Below are positions 9,366 to 18,035 of a DNA stretch of 64,000 nucleotides, piece after piece. Numbering within the stretch: position 1 is the first letter of the stretch; each line of letters starts with the position of its first letter. The DNA is from Campylobacter devanensis (GTDB taxonomy: Bacteria > Campylobacterota > Campylobacteria > Campylobacterales > Campylobacteraceae). The stretch covers positions 806,001 to 870,000 of the forward strand of contig NZ_CP018788.1 of the NCBI RefSeq assembly GCF_002139915.1, in the 5' to 3' direction. The notes below the pieces were generated by a model. The model had not been told where the DNA came from and made no database searches. It saw only the letters and a list, made by a program, of their open reading frames with translations. The position numbers and the translations under genes are program-made.

Positions 9366-9408
9366 ATTATATAAAATCATTTAAATTTATTGGATGATTT
9401 TATATAAT
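9366..9408. terminator. long AT hairpin downstream of metF-like gene
   Basis: ATTATATAAAATCAT (9366-9380) pairs perfectly with ATGATTTTATATAAT (9394-9408), a 15-bp stem with a 13-nt loop. It is almost entirely A/T, so it is weak as an intrinsic terminator, but the perfect pairing is unlikely by chance. The rest of the 342-nt gap to the next gene is AT-rich with no gene seen. Confidence 0.45.
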
Positions 9409-9687
9409 CTAATATTAATATTTAGTTTTGATGTTGTCTCATATTATAAGCTATTATGTAAAGAAGTATTTAATCTAATATAGCTTAAACTTTAATTTTA
9501 GCGATGTTTGAGAGTATTTTTAGCAAAATCAAAATAATAGCTTTTGTTTTACATTTTTTACATTCTTTTTTTTATAAATTTTACAAACTTTAAAAAAATA
9601 TTTAAATGTTGATTAAACGGCTTTTAATTTTTTTAATTCTCTTAATAATAAGATATATTATTAAAAAAATTTATTAAGGAATTTATA

Positions 9688-10080
9688 ATGAAAATAGAAG
9701 TTGAAAAAGGTGATTTGTCATATGCAAATGAAATGAATATGACTTTAGTATTTCCAGAGAGCTTTACTGCTTCGGACTTTAATATGTTTTTTACTTCGAT
9801 AAAGGCTTATAGAAATAAGCAAATATTGTCATTAGAAGTAAATAAAATGGCTAAAGAATTTTTATTTAGTTTTAGTAGATACTTATATTTTAATCTACAT
9901 GAATTTTGTGGTATTAAAAGCAAGTATTCAAAATCTGTTTTTAGAATACTTATTCAGTTTAAAAATGTAAAATCAAATTTTAAAGGTGAAAAAGAATTAA
10001 CCTTGACTAAAAAACAATTTAGAAATTTATTATCTATTCCAATTAATTTTCTTAAAAGTAGTCAGATTTTAAAGTTATAG
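9688..10080 (+). CDS. small protein resembling a truncated Rep_3-type plasmid replication initiator
   Basis: 130-residue protein, start supported by AAGGA 6-7 nt before the ATG. The segment SFTASDFNMFFTSIKAYRNK resembles the early part of Rep_3 initiators, and SKYSKSVFRILIQFKN followed by LTLTKKQFRNLLSIPINF resembles their hallmark S-K-Y-A-x-R-L-Y-E-L-L and E-L-R-x-x-L-x-I-P winged-helix region. It stops where the DNA-contacting second half should continue, so it would be a relic rather than a working initiator. No iterons or partition genes are nearby. The assignment rests on motif resemblance only; it could be an unrelated Campylobacter-specific protein. Confidence 0.5.
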   Translation: MKIEVEKGDLSYANEMNMTLVFPESFTASDFNMFFTSIKAYRNKQILSLEVNKMAKEFLFSFSRYLYFNLHEFCGIKSKYSKSVFRILIQFKNVKSNFKGEKELTLTKKQFRNLLSIPINFLKSSQILKL

Positions 10081-10088
10081 TATAAAAT

Positions 10089-10113
10089 CACCCTTGAGCT
10101 TTTCCCAAGGGTG
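10089..10113 (-). terminator. intrinsic terminator of glnA
   Basis: CACCCTTG (10089-10096) pairs with CAAGGGTG (10106-10113). Read on the minus strand the hairpin is followed by ATTTTATA, placing it just after the glnA stop. It can also end the convergent plus-strand gene. Confidence 0.75.
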
Positions 10114-10118
10114 GTATG

Positions 10119-11546
10119 TTAGCAAGAATATACAGTTTTAAACTCAAACGGAGTAGGGCGTTGCTCATATGGCCATACTTGAGTCTCAAATTTATAGTGT
10201 TGATAAGTCTCTATAAAGTGATCTGTCATTATAGCGCTTAAGTATTTATTATCACGGATTACAGCTTCTAGACTTCCTCTTAGTGTATGAGGTAGCTGCT
10301 CAATTCCACGCTCTCTAATTTCATCAAGAGTTAGCTCAAATAGATCCTCATCCATTGGCCCTACTGGCTCAATTTTGTTTTTGATACCATCAAGTCCTGC
10401 CATTAACATAGCTGCAAATGCTAGATATGGACAAGCGGTGCTATCAGGAAATCTAAACTCAGCTCTTACACTCTTTTCACCAGAGCCGTAAGGAATCCTA
10501 CAACTAGCACTTCTATTTTGGCAAGAGTATGTAAGAATGCTTGGTGCTTCAAAGCCAGGAATTAATCTTTTGTAGCTATTTGTGCTTGGATTAGTAAATG
10601 CAGCTACACTTCTAGCATGTCTTAATACGCCACCGATATACCATCTAGCCATATCGCTTAGATTAGCATATGTTCCAGCTTTATAGAATAGATTTTTGCC
10701 ATCTTTCCATATACTTTGATGGACATGCATACCACTACCATTGTCGCCATATAGAGGTTTTGGCATAAATGTAGCCGTTTTGCCATTTAAATGAGCTACC
10801 ATTTTGACTATATATTTATAAATTTGCACATTATCAGCAGCTTCTACTAATGTTCCAAATTTCACACCGATTTCGCCTTGGCCTTGAGCGACTTCATGAT
10901 GAACAACAAAGGTTTCAAGACCAACTTGCTCCAATACATTTACCATCTCAGCCCTTAAATCCACCATTGAGTCAATCGGCTGGACTGGATAGTATCCACC
11001 TTGAGCTCTTGGGCGGTGGCCGCTATTATAACCATCTTTATAGTCTTTAGCATCATTCCATTCGCCTTCTTCGGTATCTACTTCATACATTGCGCAGTTT
11101 TGTTTGTCTATAATTCTGACATTATCAAAGACAAAAAACTCATTTTCAGGCCCGAAATACGCTACATCACCAATTCCGCTCTCTTTTAAGTGTTGCATGG
11201 CCTTTTTAGCAATTGAGCGAGGGCACTTCTCATATAGATCATTTTTATAAATATCATAAACATCGCATATTACAATGATAGTTGTATCAGCAGTAAATGG
11301 ATCTAAAAACGCAGTCTCAACATCAGGTATAAGCATCATATCTGATTTATGTATAGGCTGCCAAGCATCAATCGAGCTACCATCAAATGGAATTCCATTA
11401 AAAGAATCTTTATTAATTGCTTTTATATTATATGATACATGGTGCCATGTTCCTTTAAGATCAGTAAAGCGAAAATCTACAAATTTAACTTCATTTTCAT
11501 CACAATATTCAAAAAATTCATCAACGCTATTAACAAATCTACCCAT
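10119..11546 (-). CDS. glnA: glutamine synthetase, type I
   Basis: ATP-dependent amidation of glutamate with ammonia. Family signatures include FDGSSIDAW near the N-terminus, GSGMHVHQS, the ATP-site motif [10 protein letters not shown] and the [20 protein letters not shown] block. At the site where enteric GS is adenylylated on Tyr (NLYDLP) this protein has DLFELT, so covalent control by GlnE is not possible here; the H. pylori enzyme is known to lack the same tyrosine. I choose the ATG at 11546 because AAGGAG (11554-11559) is 7 nt away; an in-frame TTG two codons upstream is too close. 475 residues. Confidence 0.96.
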   Translation of the reverse strand: MGRFVNSVDEFFEYCDENEVKFVDFRFTDLKGTWHHVSYNIKAINKDSFNGIPFDGSSIDAWQPIHKSDMMLIPDVETAFLDPFTADTTIIVICDVYDIYKNDLYEKCPRSIAKKAMQHLKESGIGDVAYFGPENEFFVFDNVRIIDKQNCAMYEVDTEEGEWNDAKDYKDGYNSGHRPRAQGGYYPVQPIDSMVDLRAEMVNVLEQVGLETFVVHHEVAQGQGEIGVKFGTLVEAADNVQIYKYIVKMVAHLNGKTATFMPKPLYGDNGSGMHVHQSIWKDGKNLFYKAGTYANLSDMARWYIGGVLRHARSVAAFTNPSTNSYKRLIPGFEAPSILTYSCQNRSASCRIPYGSGEKSVRAEFRFPDSTACPYLAFAAMLMAGLDGIKNKIEPVGPMDEDLFELTLDEIRERGIEQLPHTLRGSLEAVIRDNKYLSAIMTDHFIETYQHYKFETQVWPYEQRPTPFEFKTVYSC

Positions 11547-11577
11547 AGGCAAACTCCTTAAAAATTAAAATTTTGAA

Positions 11578-11586
11578 ATTATAGCA
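11578..11586 (-). promoter_or_regulatory. extended -10 promoter of glnA
   Basis: On the minus strand TGC (11586-11584) directly precedes TATAAT (11583-11578), about 30 nt upstream of the glnA ATG. No -35 is evident. Confidence 0.6.
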
Positions 11587-11633
11587 TAAAATATCAATTT
11601 TAATTTTAAATTTATATTGAAATCCATACTATT

Positions 11634-12413
11634 TTAAATTTTTATCATCTTTTTATCACGATTTTGATATATCGCAACCTCATTATAGCCAAATTTTTTA
11701 GCTTTTTGTATAGTTTTATCCATATTTAAACCAACTTGCTCTACAGAGTGTGCATCGCTTGAAAGAGTGATATCAATCCCCATTTGAGCTATCATCTCTA
11801 ATATCTCATCTCCGGGGTAAATTTCGCCTACTGGTTTGCGAAGACCAGCACTATTTAGTTCTACTGTCATACCGCTTTTTTTGATCTCATTTAAAGCATC
11901 TTTAGCGATAATTCTTATATCTGTTTTTGGCTTATAGTTAAATACCTTGATAAGATCAATATGACCAACAATATCAAATTTGCCAAATTTTGCCATTATT
12001 TTAATAGCGTCAAAATAATCAATATAAATTTGATCAATATCTCTATTTTTATACTCTCCAATAAACTCAGGATTATCAAATCCCCAACCATTTAAAAAAT
12101 GTACCGAACCAATTAGATAATCTACATTAGCATTTAAGACTCTATCATCTATAAATCCAGGTAAATAATCAACCTCATAACCAAATAATATCTCCATTTT
12201 GCCTTTGAATTCAGCCTTAAGCATCTCAATTGCCTCTTTATAGTCATCCATATCCTTAAAGCTCATTCTATATTTTTGGTCAAAATTCATTGGTGCATGG
12301 TCGCTAAATCCATAAAATTTACACCCTTGATTAAAAGCAGCTTTGGCATAATCTATTGGAGTACCTGTTGCGTGATTGCATAGTGGAGTATGATTGTGTA
12401 GATCTACGATCAT
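11634..12413 (-). CDS. hisJ: histidinol-phosphatase, PHP family (HisK/HisJ type)
   Basis: Predicted histidinol phosphatase (penultimate step of histidine synthesis). The PHP-domain metal ligands are visible: DLHNHTPLCNHA at residues 4-15, GFSDHAPM near 37, GSVHF near 101, GHIDLIK near 150, and SSDAHSVEQVG near 220, the usual set of His and Asp that hold the metal cluster. 259 residues fits the HisK/HisJ branch. It stands alone between glnA and a tRNA gene. Other PHP phosphoesterases are possible, but the whole-length pattern fits the histidinol-phosphatase group best. Confidence 0.82.
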   Translation of the reverse strand: MIVDLHNHTPLCNHATGTPIDYAKAAFNQGCKFYGFSDHAPMNFDQKYRMSFKDMDDYKEAIEMLKAEFKGKMEILFGYEVDYLPGFIDDRVLNANVDYLIGSVHFLNGWGFDNPEFIGEYKNRDIDQIYIDYFDAIKIMAKFGKFDIVGHIDLIKVFNYKPKTDIRIIAKDALNEIKKSGMTVELNSAGLRKPVGEIYPGDEILEMIAQMGIDITLSSDAHSVEQVGLNMDKTIQKAKKFGYNEVAIYQNRDKKMIKI

Positions 12414-12501
12414 GAAAAAATCCTTAAAAAATACAAAATTAATAGAAGAATTATATAAAATAAAAGATTAAATTTAAATTGAATCAATGATTATTAAATA
12501 G

Positions 12502-12578
12502 TGGTGCGCCCTAGAGAATTCGAATCTCTGACCTTTTGAACCGCAATCAAATGCTCTATCCAGCTGAGCTAAGAGCGC
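12502..12578 (-). tRNA. tRNA-Arg (anticodon GCG)
   Basis: Read on the minus strand a complete 77-nt cloverleaf is seen: acceptor GCGCTCT paired with AGGGCGC, D arm GCTC...GAGC, anticodon stem TTTGA/TCAAA with loop TTGCGGT (anticodon GCG, Arg CGC/CGU), T arm AGAGA-TTCGAAT-TCTCT, and an encoded A-CCA 3' end. It lies between the histidinol-phosphatase gene and cheZ. Confidence 0.95.
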
Positions 12579-12702
12579 ACTAAATTAAGTTAAGAATCGG
12601 AATTATACAAAATGATTCCTTAAAGTTAGCAAAATTTAAAAATATTTTTTGAAATATTAAATGATTTTTTGTAATGTAAAGCAAAATTTATCTAAATTTA
12701 GA

Positions 12703-12708
12703 TACAAT
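12703..12708 (+). promoter_or_regulatory. -10 element upstream of the cheZ-like operon
   Basis: TACAAT at 12703-12708, preceded by AAATTTAGA, lies 29 nt before the ATG, and AAGGAG is at 12726-12731. It is the only good candidate upstream of the nine-gene run. Confidence 0.4.
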
Positions 12709-12736
12709 CACGCAATTACGTTCCTAAGGAGATCTT

Positions 12737-13474
12737 ATGACACAAGAAGAATTAGATGCTTTAATGGCTGAAGATTTAAGCGATTTAACTAGCAGTGTAG
12801 ATAATACAAATACAGATAATGTAAGCGATACTAGTCTTGATGAGCCAGATTTAACCGAAGATGCTGATGCTGTGGTTCAAAATAGCGGCCATGTCGTTAC
12901 GCACGATAACTATAGAGTAAGTTCAATAAGTGCGTGGCCACCACCACCACCGACAGATGATCATAAAGTCGTTAATCAACTAGATGATGTTACAAAGGAT
13001 TCTGAAAAAAAAGCCACTGAGATGTTTGATAAGCTTGAAACTATTAGTGGATTTTGTCTAGATGCAGAAAACACATCAAATGATGCTAAAACTTGCATTG
13101 CAAGAAATATAGAGGTTTTTGAAATTTTGCATGAAAAATTTCCAAATGTTCAAACATTTAGCGAACTTTTAGAGCTTAATAAAAATCTAGACAATAAAAT
13201 AGATAGTATTATAAGCAATGTTCAAATGGGACAAGATGAAATTATGATGACGATGGATATGATGCAATATCAAGATATTCATCGTCAAAAAATAGAAAGA
13301 GTTATCAATGTAATGCGTGCGCTAAGTAAATATATGAATAGCCTATTTGAAGGTAAAATTGATGATGAAAAACGTGTTGGTTCAGCTATGCATATTGAGG
13401 GCGATACAACAACTGAAGATGTTGTAAGTAATGCTGATATAGAAGCTTTAATCAACTCATTGGGTAAAAAGTGA
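12737..13474 (+). CDS. cheZ: chemotaxis protein phosphatase, remote CheZ homologue
   Basis: Predicted CheY-P phosphatase of the divergent epsilonproteobacterial CheZ type. An acidic, low-complexity N-terminal region (1-75, with a proline run near 70) precedes a long helical part ending in a D-x-x-x-Q catalytic motif: Asp180 and Gln184 in QDIHRQKIERVINV. The last residues, ADIEALINSLGK, resemble the C-terminal CheY-binding helix of CheZ. A similar peptide, QEELDALMAED, opens the protein. It heads a run of overlapping genes; the U32 peptidase start overlaps its stop by GTGA. Overall similarity to enteric CheZ is low, so the call rests on the motif pair and C-terminal helix. Confidence 0.78.
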   Translation: MTQEELDALMAEDLSDLTSSVDNTNTDNVSDTSLDEPDLTEDADAVVQNSGHVVTHDNYRVSSISAWPPPPPTDDHKVVNQLDDVTKDSEKKATEMFDKLETISGFCLDAENTSNDAKTCIARNIEVFEILHEKFPNVQTFSELLELNKNLDNKIDSIISNVQMGQDEIMMTMDMMQYQDIHRQKIERVINVMRALSKYMNSLFEGKIDDEKRVGSAMHIEGDTTTEDVVSNADIEALINSLGKK

Positions 13475-14742
13475 AAAAGCCAGAACTTTTAAGCCCAGCT
13501 GGAAATTTAACCAAACTTCAAATTGCTCTAGCTTATGGTGCAGATGCTGTGTATGCGAGTGTGGGTAATTTCTCTTTGCGTCAAAGAAGTGCAAAGGAAT
13601 TTGATCTTGAAAGTTTTGAAGAGGGTGTTAGACTAGCGCATAAAAGTGGAGCCAAATTTTATGCCACGATAAATGGTTTTCCATATAATACTCAGCTTGA
13701 TAACCTTAAAAAACATATCAAAACAATTAGCGAATTTGGCGTTGATGCCTTTATAATCGCTACGCCTGGGGTTATGAAACTTGCTAAAGAGATCGCTCCA
13801 AATATAGAGATACATCTATCTACTCAAGCAAATGTAATGAATTATCTAGATGCTCAAATTTATCATGAAATGGGCGCTAGTAGAATAGTAGCAGCTCGTG
13901 AGATGAGCTTAAAAGATGCTGTATTAATTAAAGAGATGATTCCAAGCCTAGAATTAGAGATATTTTGTCATGGCTCGATGTGTTTTGCATACTCTGGTAG
14001 GTGTTTGGTTTCGGCTGTCCAAAGCGGTAGATTAAGTAATCGTGGAAGTTGTGCTAATGATTGTAGATTTAACTATGAATTATATGCTAAAAGTCCTGAA
14101 AATGGAGCTTTATTTCGTTTAGAAGAGGATGAGTATGGCACGCATATAATGAATTCCAAAGATCTAAATTTAAGTAAGCATATAGAGCGAATTCTTCAAA
14201 CCGGTGCTGTAGATAGCCTAAAAATTGAAGGTCGAACAAAAAGCGAATACTACGCAGCTTGCGCTACAAAAGCCTATAGAATGGCTATTGATGATGCAAT
14301 TGCTGGTAAATTTAATCCAGAAATTTATGCTGCAGAGTTAAATACACTTAAAAATCGTGGATTTAGCGATGGTTATCTTATTCATAAACCATATGAGAGA
14401 GATGACACGCAAAACCATACTACTAGTATAGAAGAGGGTACGCATCAAGTTCATGCTATTAGTCTAGATGGTAAAAGTTTTAAGACTAAATTTAAAATTG
14501 ATACAAAGTATGAGTATGAGATTTTTGCTCCTGTAAATGCAGTGATAGATAGTGTAGAAAATGAGATTGGTGCCATCTATAAAAAAGATGATAATAAGTA
14601 TTATGTTAAATTTAAAAAGCTAGTAAGTACTAAAGGTAAGGAATTTGATGAAATTCATAGCGGAAATGAAAACGAGATCAATCTCCCTGCAAACTTGCCA
14701 GAATTTAGCTTTTTGCGTAAAGAGATTATAGAAGGAGAGTAG
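13471..14742 (+). CDS. U32-family peptidase / tRNA-hydroxylation-type protein
   Basis: Member of the U32 'collagenase-like' family, several of which take part in RNA hydroxylation (TrhP/RlhA in E. coli) rather than proteolysis. It begins PELLSPAGNLTKLQIALAYGADAVYAS, and the conserved cysteine core is present: CHGSMCFAYSGRCLVS near residues 167-182 and RGSCANDCR near 190, fitting an Fe-S or metal site. GTG start at 13471 overlaps the upstream stop by 4 nt. 423 residues is typical for the YegQ-like branch. The actual substrate is not visible from sequence. Confidence 0.88.
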   Translation: MKKPELLSPAGNLTKLQIALAYGADAVYASVGNFSLRQRSAKEFDLESFEEGVRLAHKSGAKFYATINGFPYNTQLDNLKKHIKTISEFGVDAFIIATPGVMKLAKEIAPNIEIHLSTQANVMNYLDAQIYHEMGASRIVAAREMSLKDAVLIKEMIPSLELEIFCHGSMCFAYSGRCLVSAVQSGRLSNRGSCANDCRFNYELYAKSPENGALFRLEEDEYGTHIMNSKDLNLSKHIERILQTGAVDSLKIEGRTKSEYYAACATKAYRMAIDDAIAGKFNPEIYAAELNTLKNRGFSDGYLIHKPYERDDTQNHTTSIEEGTHQVHAISLDGKSFKTKFKIDTKYEYEIFAPVNAVIDSVENEIGAIYKKDDNKYYVKFKKLVSTKGKEFDEIHSGNENEINLPANLPEFSFLRKEIIEGE

Positions 14743-15249
14743 ATGAAATTTGTAAGCATTATAATGGGTAGCAAAAGCGACTACGAGATTGTAAGCGAAA
14801 CAGCTAAAATCTTAGAAGAATTTGATGTAAAATATGAGATGATTATCAGTTCAGCTCACAGAAGCCCAACTAGAACTCATCAATATGTCCAAGATGCCGA
14901 TGCTAGAGGCGCAGCAGTATTTATCTGTGCAGCGGGTATGGCAGCTCATTTAGCCGGTGCAGTTGCTGCTTATAGTCTAAAGCCAGTGATTGGTGTGCCA
15001 ATGGGAGGTTCAGCAGTAAATGGCGTAGATGCGCTATATTCAACTGTTCAAATGCCAGCTGGTATGCCAGTAGCAACTCTAGCAATTGGCAAGGCTGGAG
15101 CTAAAAATGCAGCATATTTAGCAATGCAAATTTTAGCTCTAAGTGATGAAAATTTGGCTTTAAAACTAAAAGAAGATAGAGAAAAACAGGCTAAATCACT
15201 TGAAATGGATTCTAAAAAAATCGAAGTTTTATTAGGTGGTGCTAAATGA
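14743..15249 (+). CDS. purE: 5-(carboxyamino)imidazole ribonucleotide mutase
   Basis: Class I PurE of purine synthesis, converting N5-CAIR to CAIR. The N-terminal IIMGSKSDYEI motif binds the ribonucleotide phosphate, and SSAHRSPTRTH carries the conserved catalytic His. The C-terminal part has the usual GVPMGG segment. 168 residues is standard. The ATG immediately follows the U32 stop, and the stop overlaps the next ATG (ATGA). purC, purS and purQ lie near 54 kb. Confidence 0.96.
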   Translation: MKFVSIIMGSKSDYEIVSETAKILEEFDVKYEMIISSAHRSPTRTHQYVQDADARGAAVFICAAGMAAHLAGAVAAYSLKPVIGVPMGGSAVNGVDALYSTVQMPAGMPVATLAIGKAGAKNAAYLAMQILALSDENLALKLKEDREKQAKSLEMDSKKIEVLLGGAK

Positions 15250-15731
15250 AAACATATCTAGCCATTGATGAGTTTTGTCAGCTAGTACATCTAAAGCGTG
15301 AAGTTGTTGATGGTATGATTGAGCGTGGTGCATTAAATACAAAAATAGATAATGATATAATATATATAGAGGCTAATGAAGGCACAATGAGTGTTGTACC
15401 AGCGCACAATGGTGAGATAGTTGCTAGTACTGAGCAACATACTTTACCAGGTGAGAGCTTTGTCGAAAAGACAATTGGAACGATTTTAAATTTACACGAA
15501 AAAGTCCTAGATGCTAAAGATGAAACATTAGATGTGCTTAGAAATGAAAATCAATTTTTAAAAGAAGCGCTTTATTCTATGCAAGAGTTATATGATGAGG
15601 ATAGAAAGACGGTTGAGACGCTTACTACTCAGCTTAAAAATGCTCAAGAAGAGGTTGAATTTTTAAAGCGTAAATATAAGTTGATGTGGAATAAGGCCAT
15701 AGAGAATTTTAATAATAAAGGAAATTCATGA
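15246..15731 (+). CDS. coiled-coil protein with helix-turn-helix-like N-terminus (DUF3972-like)
   Basis: 161-residue protein without a known role. The first 45 residues ([25 protein letters not shown]) look like a small MerR/excisionase-type helix-turn-helix fold. The middle is variable, and residues 85-155 form a strongly charged coiled coil. It matches my memory of a family common in Campylobacter at this same spot between purE and glyQ (the Cj0703 position). The start overlaps purE and the stop overlaps glyQ, both by 4 nt, so it is firmly part of the operon. Confidence 0.75.
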   Translation: MKTYLAIDEFCQLVHLKREVVDGMIERGALNTKIDNDIIYIEANEGTMSVVPAHNGEIVASTEQHTLPGESFVEKTIGTILNLHEKVLDAKDETLDVLRNENQFLKEALYSMQELYDEDRKTVETLTTQLKNAQEEVEFLKRKYKLMWNKAIENFNNKGNS

Positions 15732-16582
15732 CATTTAGTCAGATAATTTTAACCTTGCAACAATACTGGAATGAGCAAGGCTGTATTGTCGTTCAACCAT
15801 ACGATATGCCAGCTGGCGCTGGAACCTATCACCAAGCAACATTTTTACGTTCATTAGGTGATAAACCATGGAATGTAGCCTATGTAGCTCCATCTCGCCG
15901 TCCAACAGATGGTAGATATGGCGAAAATCCAAATAGACTTGGAAGCTACTATCAGTTTCAAGTAATAATGAAACCAAGTCCAAAAAATATTCAAGAGCTA
16001 TATTTAAAAAGCCTTGAAAGACTTGGCCTTGATCTTAAAAAGCATGATATAAGATTTGTAGAAGACAACTGGGAGAGCCCAACTCTTGGTGCGTGGGGTT
16101 TAGGTTGGGAAGTTTGGTTAGATGGTATGGAAGTAACTCAATTTACATATTTTCAACAAGTCGGCGGAATTCCGTGCGAATTAATAAGCGCTGAAGTAAC
16201 ATATGGAATTGAACGCTTAGCTATGTATTTGCAAGATAAAGATAGCGTATATGATATCATATGGGATGATCATGATGGCAATATAGTAACATATGGCGAT
16301 GTGCATAAGCAAGGTGAATTTGAATTTAGCAAATATAATTTTGAAATAGCTGATACTACTAAATTATTTGAGTGGTTTGAATCTTACTCTAATGAGTGTA
16401 AGGCGATTTTAGAGCATGGATTAGCACTTCCAGCATATGATTATTGTATGCTTGCAGCGCATACATTTAATGTACTTGATGCACGTGGAGCAATTAGCGT
16501 TACACAAAGGCAAGACTATATTTTAAAAATTAGAGAACTAGCTAAAGGCTGCGCATTAGCTTATAAAGAGAGTTTAAAATAG
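15728..16582 (+). CDS. glyQ: glycyl-tRNA synthetase, alpha subunit
   Basis: Catalytic alpha chain of the bacterial alpha2beta2 glycyl-tRNA synthetase. Class II motifs are seen in [44 protein letters not shown] and the [21 protein letters not shown] segment. 284 residues is the normal length. The beta subunit gene (glyS) is not adjacent and must lie elsewhere. The ATG overlaps the upstream stop (ATGA), and the next gene starts directly after the stop. Confidence 0.96.
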   Translation: MTFSQIILTLQQYWNEQGCIVVQPYDMPAGAGTYHQATFLRSLGDKPWNVAYVAPSRRPTDGRYGENPNRLGSYYQFQVIMKPSPKNIQELYLKSLERLGLDLKKHDIRFVEDNWESPTLGAWGLGWEVWLDGMEVTQFTYFQQVGGIPCELISAEVTYGIERLAMYLQDKDSVYDIIWDDHDGNIVTYGDVHKQGEFEFSKYNFEIADTTKLFEWFESYSNECKAILEHGLALPAYDYCMLAAHTFNVLDARGAISVTQRQDYILKIRELAKGCALAYKESLK

Positions 16583-17308
16583 GTGAAAATATCTGAAATT
16601 TATGCTATGCTTGATAGCATAGCGCCATTTGATTTACAAGAGAGTTGGGATAATTCTGGACTTATAATAGGTAGTATGAATGATGAGTTTGATAGTATTA
16701 CTTTAAGTCTTGATTTAGATAGTTCACTTATAGCTCATGCTAAGCCTAGAACACTTTTTATAACACATCATCCGTTAATTTTTAAAGGTTTAAAAAGCAT
16801 TAATAGCAGTGAATATCCAGCAAATTTAATCAAAGATATGATTAAAAAGGATATTAGCTTAATCTCTATGCATACTAATTATGATAAAGTGGTTTTGAAT
16901 AAATTTGTATTAAGTGAGGTTTTAGGCTATAAAAATTATGAACAAGATAGTGAATTTGTGTTTAAATTTGAGGTAAATAAGAGCTTTGAAGAGTTTGTAA
17001 CTGATATAAAATCCAAATTAAATTTAACTACTATAAGAGTAGTTAAAGGATGTGATTTTATCAAAACAGCAGCCATTTGTACTGGAAGTGGAAGTGAGCT
17101 AATTGGTAGTTTTAAAGCCGATTGTTTTTTAAGCGGAGATTTTAAATATCATACAGCACTTCAATCTTATGAAAATTCACTTAGTTTGATTGATATTAAT
17201 CATTTTGAAAGTGAGCGGTATTTTGGGGAGTCTTTGGCGCTAAACTTGCAAAAGTTTAAAGTTTTTGCTACAATCACAAATTCAATAAACCCATTTGAAT
17301 ATAGATAA
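16583..17308 (+). CDS. Nif3-like dinuclear metal-centre protein (YbgI/DUF34 family)
   Basis: Member of the widespread Nif3/YbgI family, related to GTP cyclohydrolase I type 2 proteins, of uncertain biochemical role. Metal ligands appear in order: FITHHPLIF near residue 65, SMHTNYD near 95, and INHFESE near 213. The WDNSGL motif near 23 is also typical. GTG start, directly after the glyQ TAG. The 241-residue length is that of the short form without the inserted PII-like domain. Confidence 0.88.
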   Translation: MKISEIYAMLDSIAPFDLQESWDNSGLIIGSMNDEFDSITLSLDLDSSLIAHAKPRTLFITHHPLIFKGLKSINSSEYPANLIKDMIKKDISLISMHTNYDKVVLNKFVLSEVLGYKNYEQDSEFVFKFEVNKSFEEFVTDIKSKLNLTTIRVVKGCDFIKTAAICTGSGSELIGSFKADCFLSGDFKYHTALQSYENSLSLIDINHFESERYFGESLALNLQKFKVFATITNSINPFEYR

Positions 17309-17321
17309 CCAAAGGAAATCA

Positions 17322-18035
17322 ATGAATAAGTATTTACAACAACTTGTGAATTTATCACAAATCGACCAAAAAATAGATAATTACGCACCAAGAATTGAGA
17401 GTATTAATAGAAATTTACAACTTAAAAAAGATGAAATAACAACTATAGATGAAAATATAGAAAAAGTTGATACAGAAATATCAGAGTTAAAGGCACAAAT
17501 TGCTAATACAAATTCTCATATTAATGAATTTAATGCCAAAATCAAAGATATTAGCAAAAAATCTTCAACTGTCAAAAGCGAAAAAGAGATAAAAGCTCTA
17601 AATTTAGAAGAGGATCTAGCAAAAGATCAACTTGAAGCAGCTAATGAAGAGATTGGCAGACTTGAGAGAATAATAGATAGCAAAAATGAGTTAAAAACTG
17701 AACTAGAACAGAAAAAATCTAATGCTCAAAGTGCATTAGATAGCTTAAATAGCGAAGTAGCTGATGAGTTAAAAGCTATTGAAAATGAAAGAAGCAAGAT
17801 TTATGATCAAAAAGAGAAGTTGCTAGCTGATATGAATCAAAAAGTACTTACATTTTATGAAAAAATTCGTAAATGGGCAAAAAATACAGCAGTTGTACCA
17901 GTTAGAAAGCAGGCGTGTTATGGTTGCTTTATGAAAATTAATGATAAAACATATGCTCATATTATTAAAAGTGAAGATATCACAACTTGTCCACATTGTG
18001 GTAGAATCTTATATAAAGAGACTATTGAGGAGTGA
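17322..18035 (+). CDS. coiled-coil protein with C-terminal zinc ribbon (C4 type)
   Basis: Member of the family of bacterial proteins with a long helical hairpin followed by a zinc ribbon. Residues 10-165 form a heptad-rich coiled coil; near the C-terminus CYGCFMKI and CPHCGRILY give the four zinc-binding cysteines. The start is the ATG at 17322, preceded by AAAGGA; an in-frame TTG at 17295 lacks a site and would overlap the upstream gene. Its function is not established; some relatives are flagellum- or nucleic-acid-associated. Its stop overlaps the waaA GTG. Confidence 0.85.
   Translation: MNKYLQQLVNLSQIDQKIDNYAPRIESINRNLQLKKDEITTIDENIEKVDTEISELKAQIANTNSHINEFNAKIKDISKKSSTVKSEKEIKALNLEEDLAKDQLEAANEEIGRLERIIDSKNELKTELEQKKSNAQSALDSLNSEVADELKAIENERSKIYDQKEKLLADMNQKVLTFYEKIRKWAKNTAVVPVRKQACYGCFMKINDKTYAHIIKSEDITTCPHCGRILYKETIEE

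Noticed and set aside
12502-12578. tRNA-Arg as the integration site of a genomic island
   Set aside because: Flanking genes on both sides are ordinary core genes and no integrase or repeated tRNA 3' end is visible nearby.
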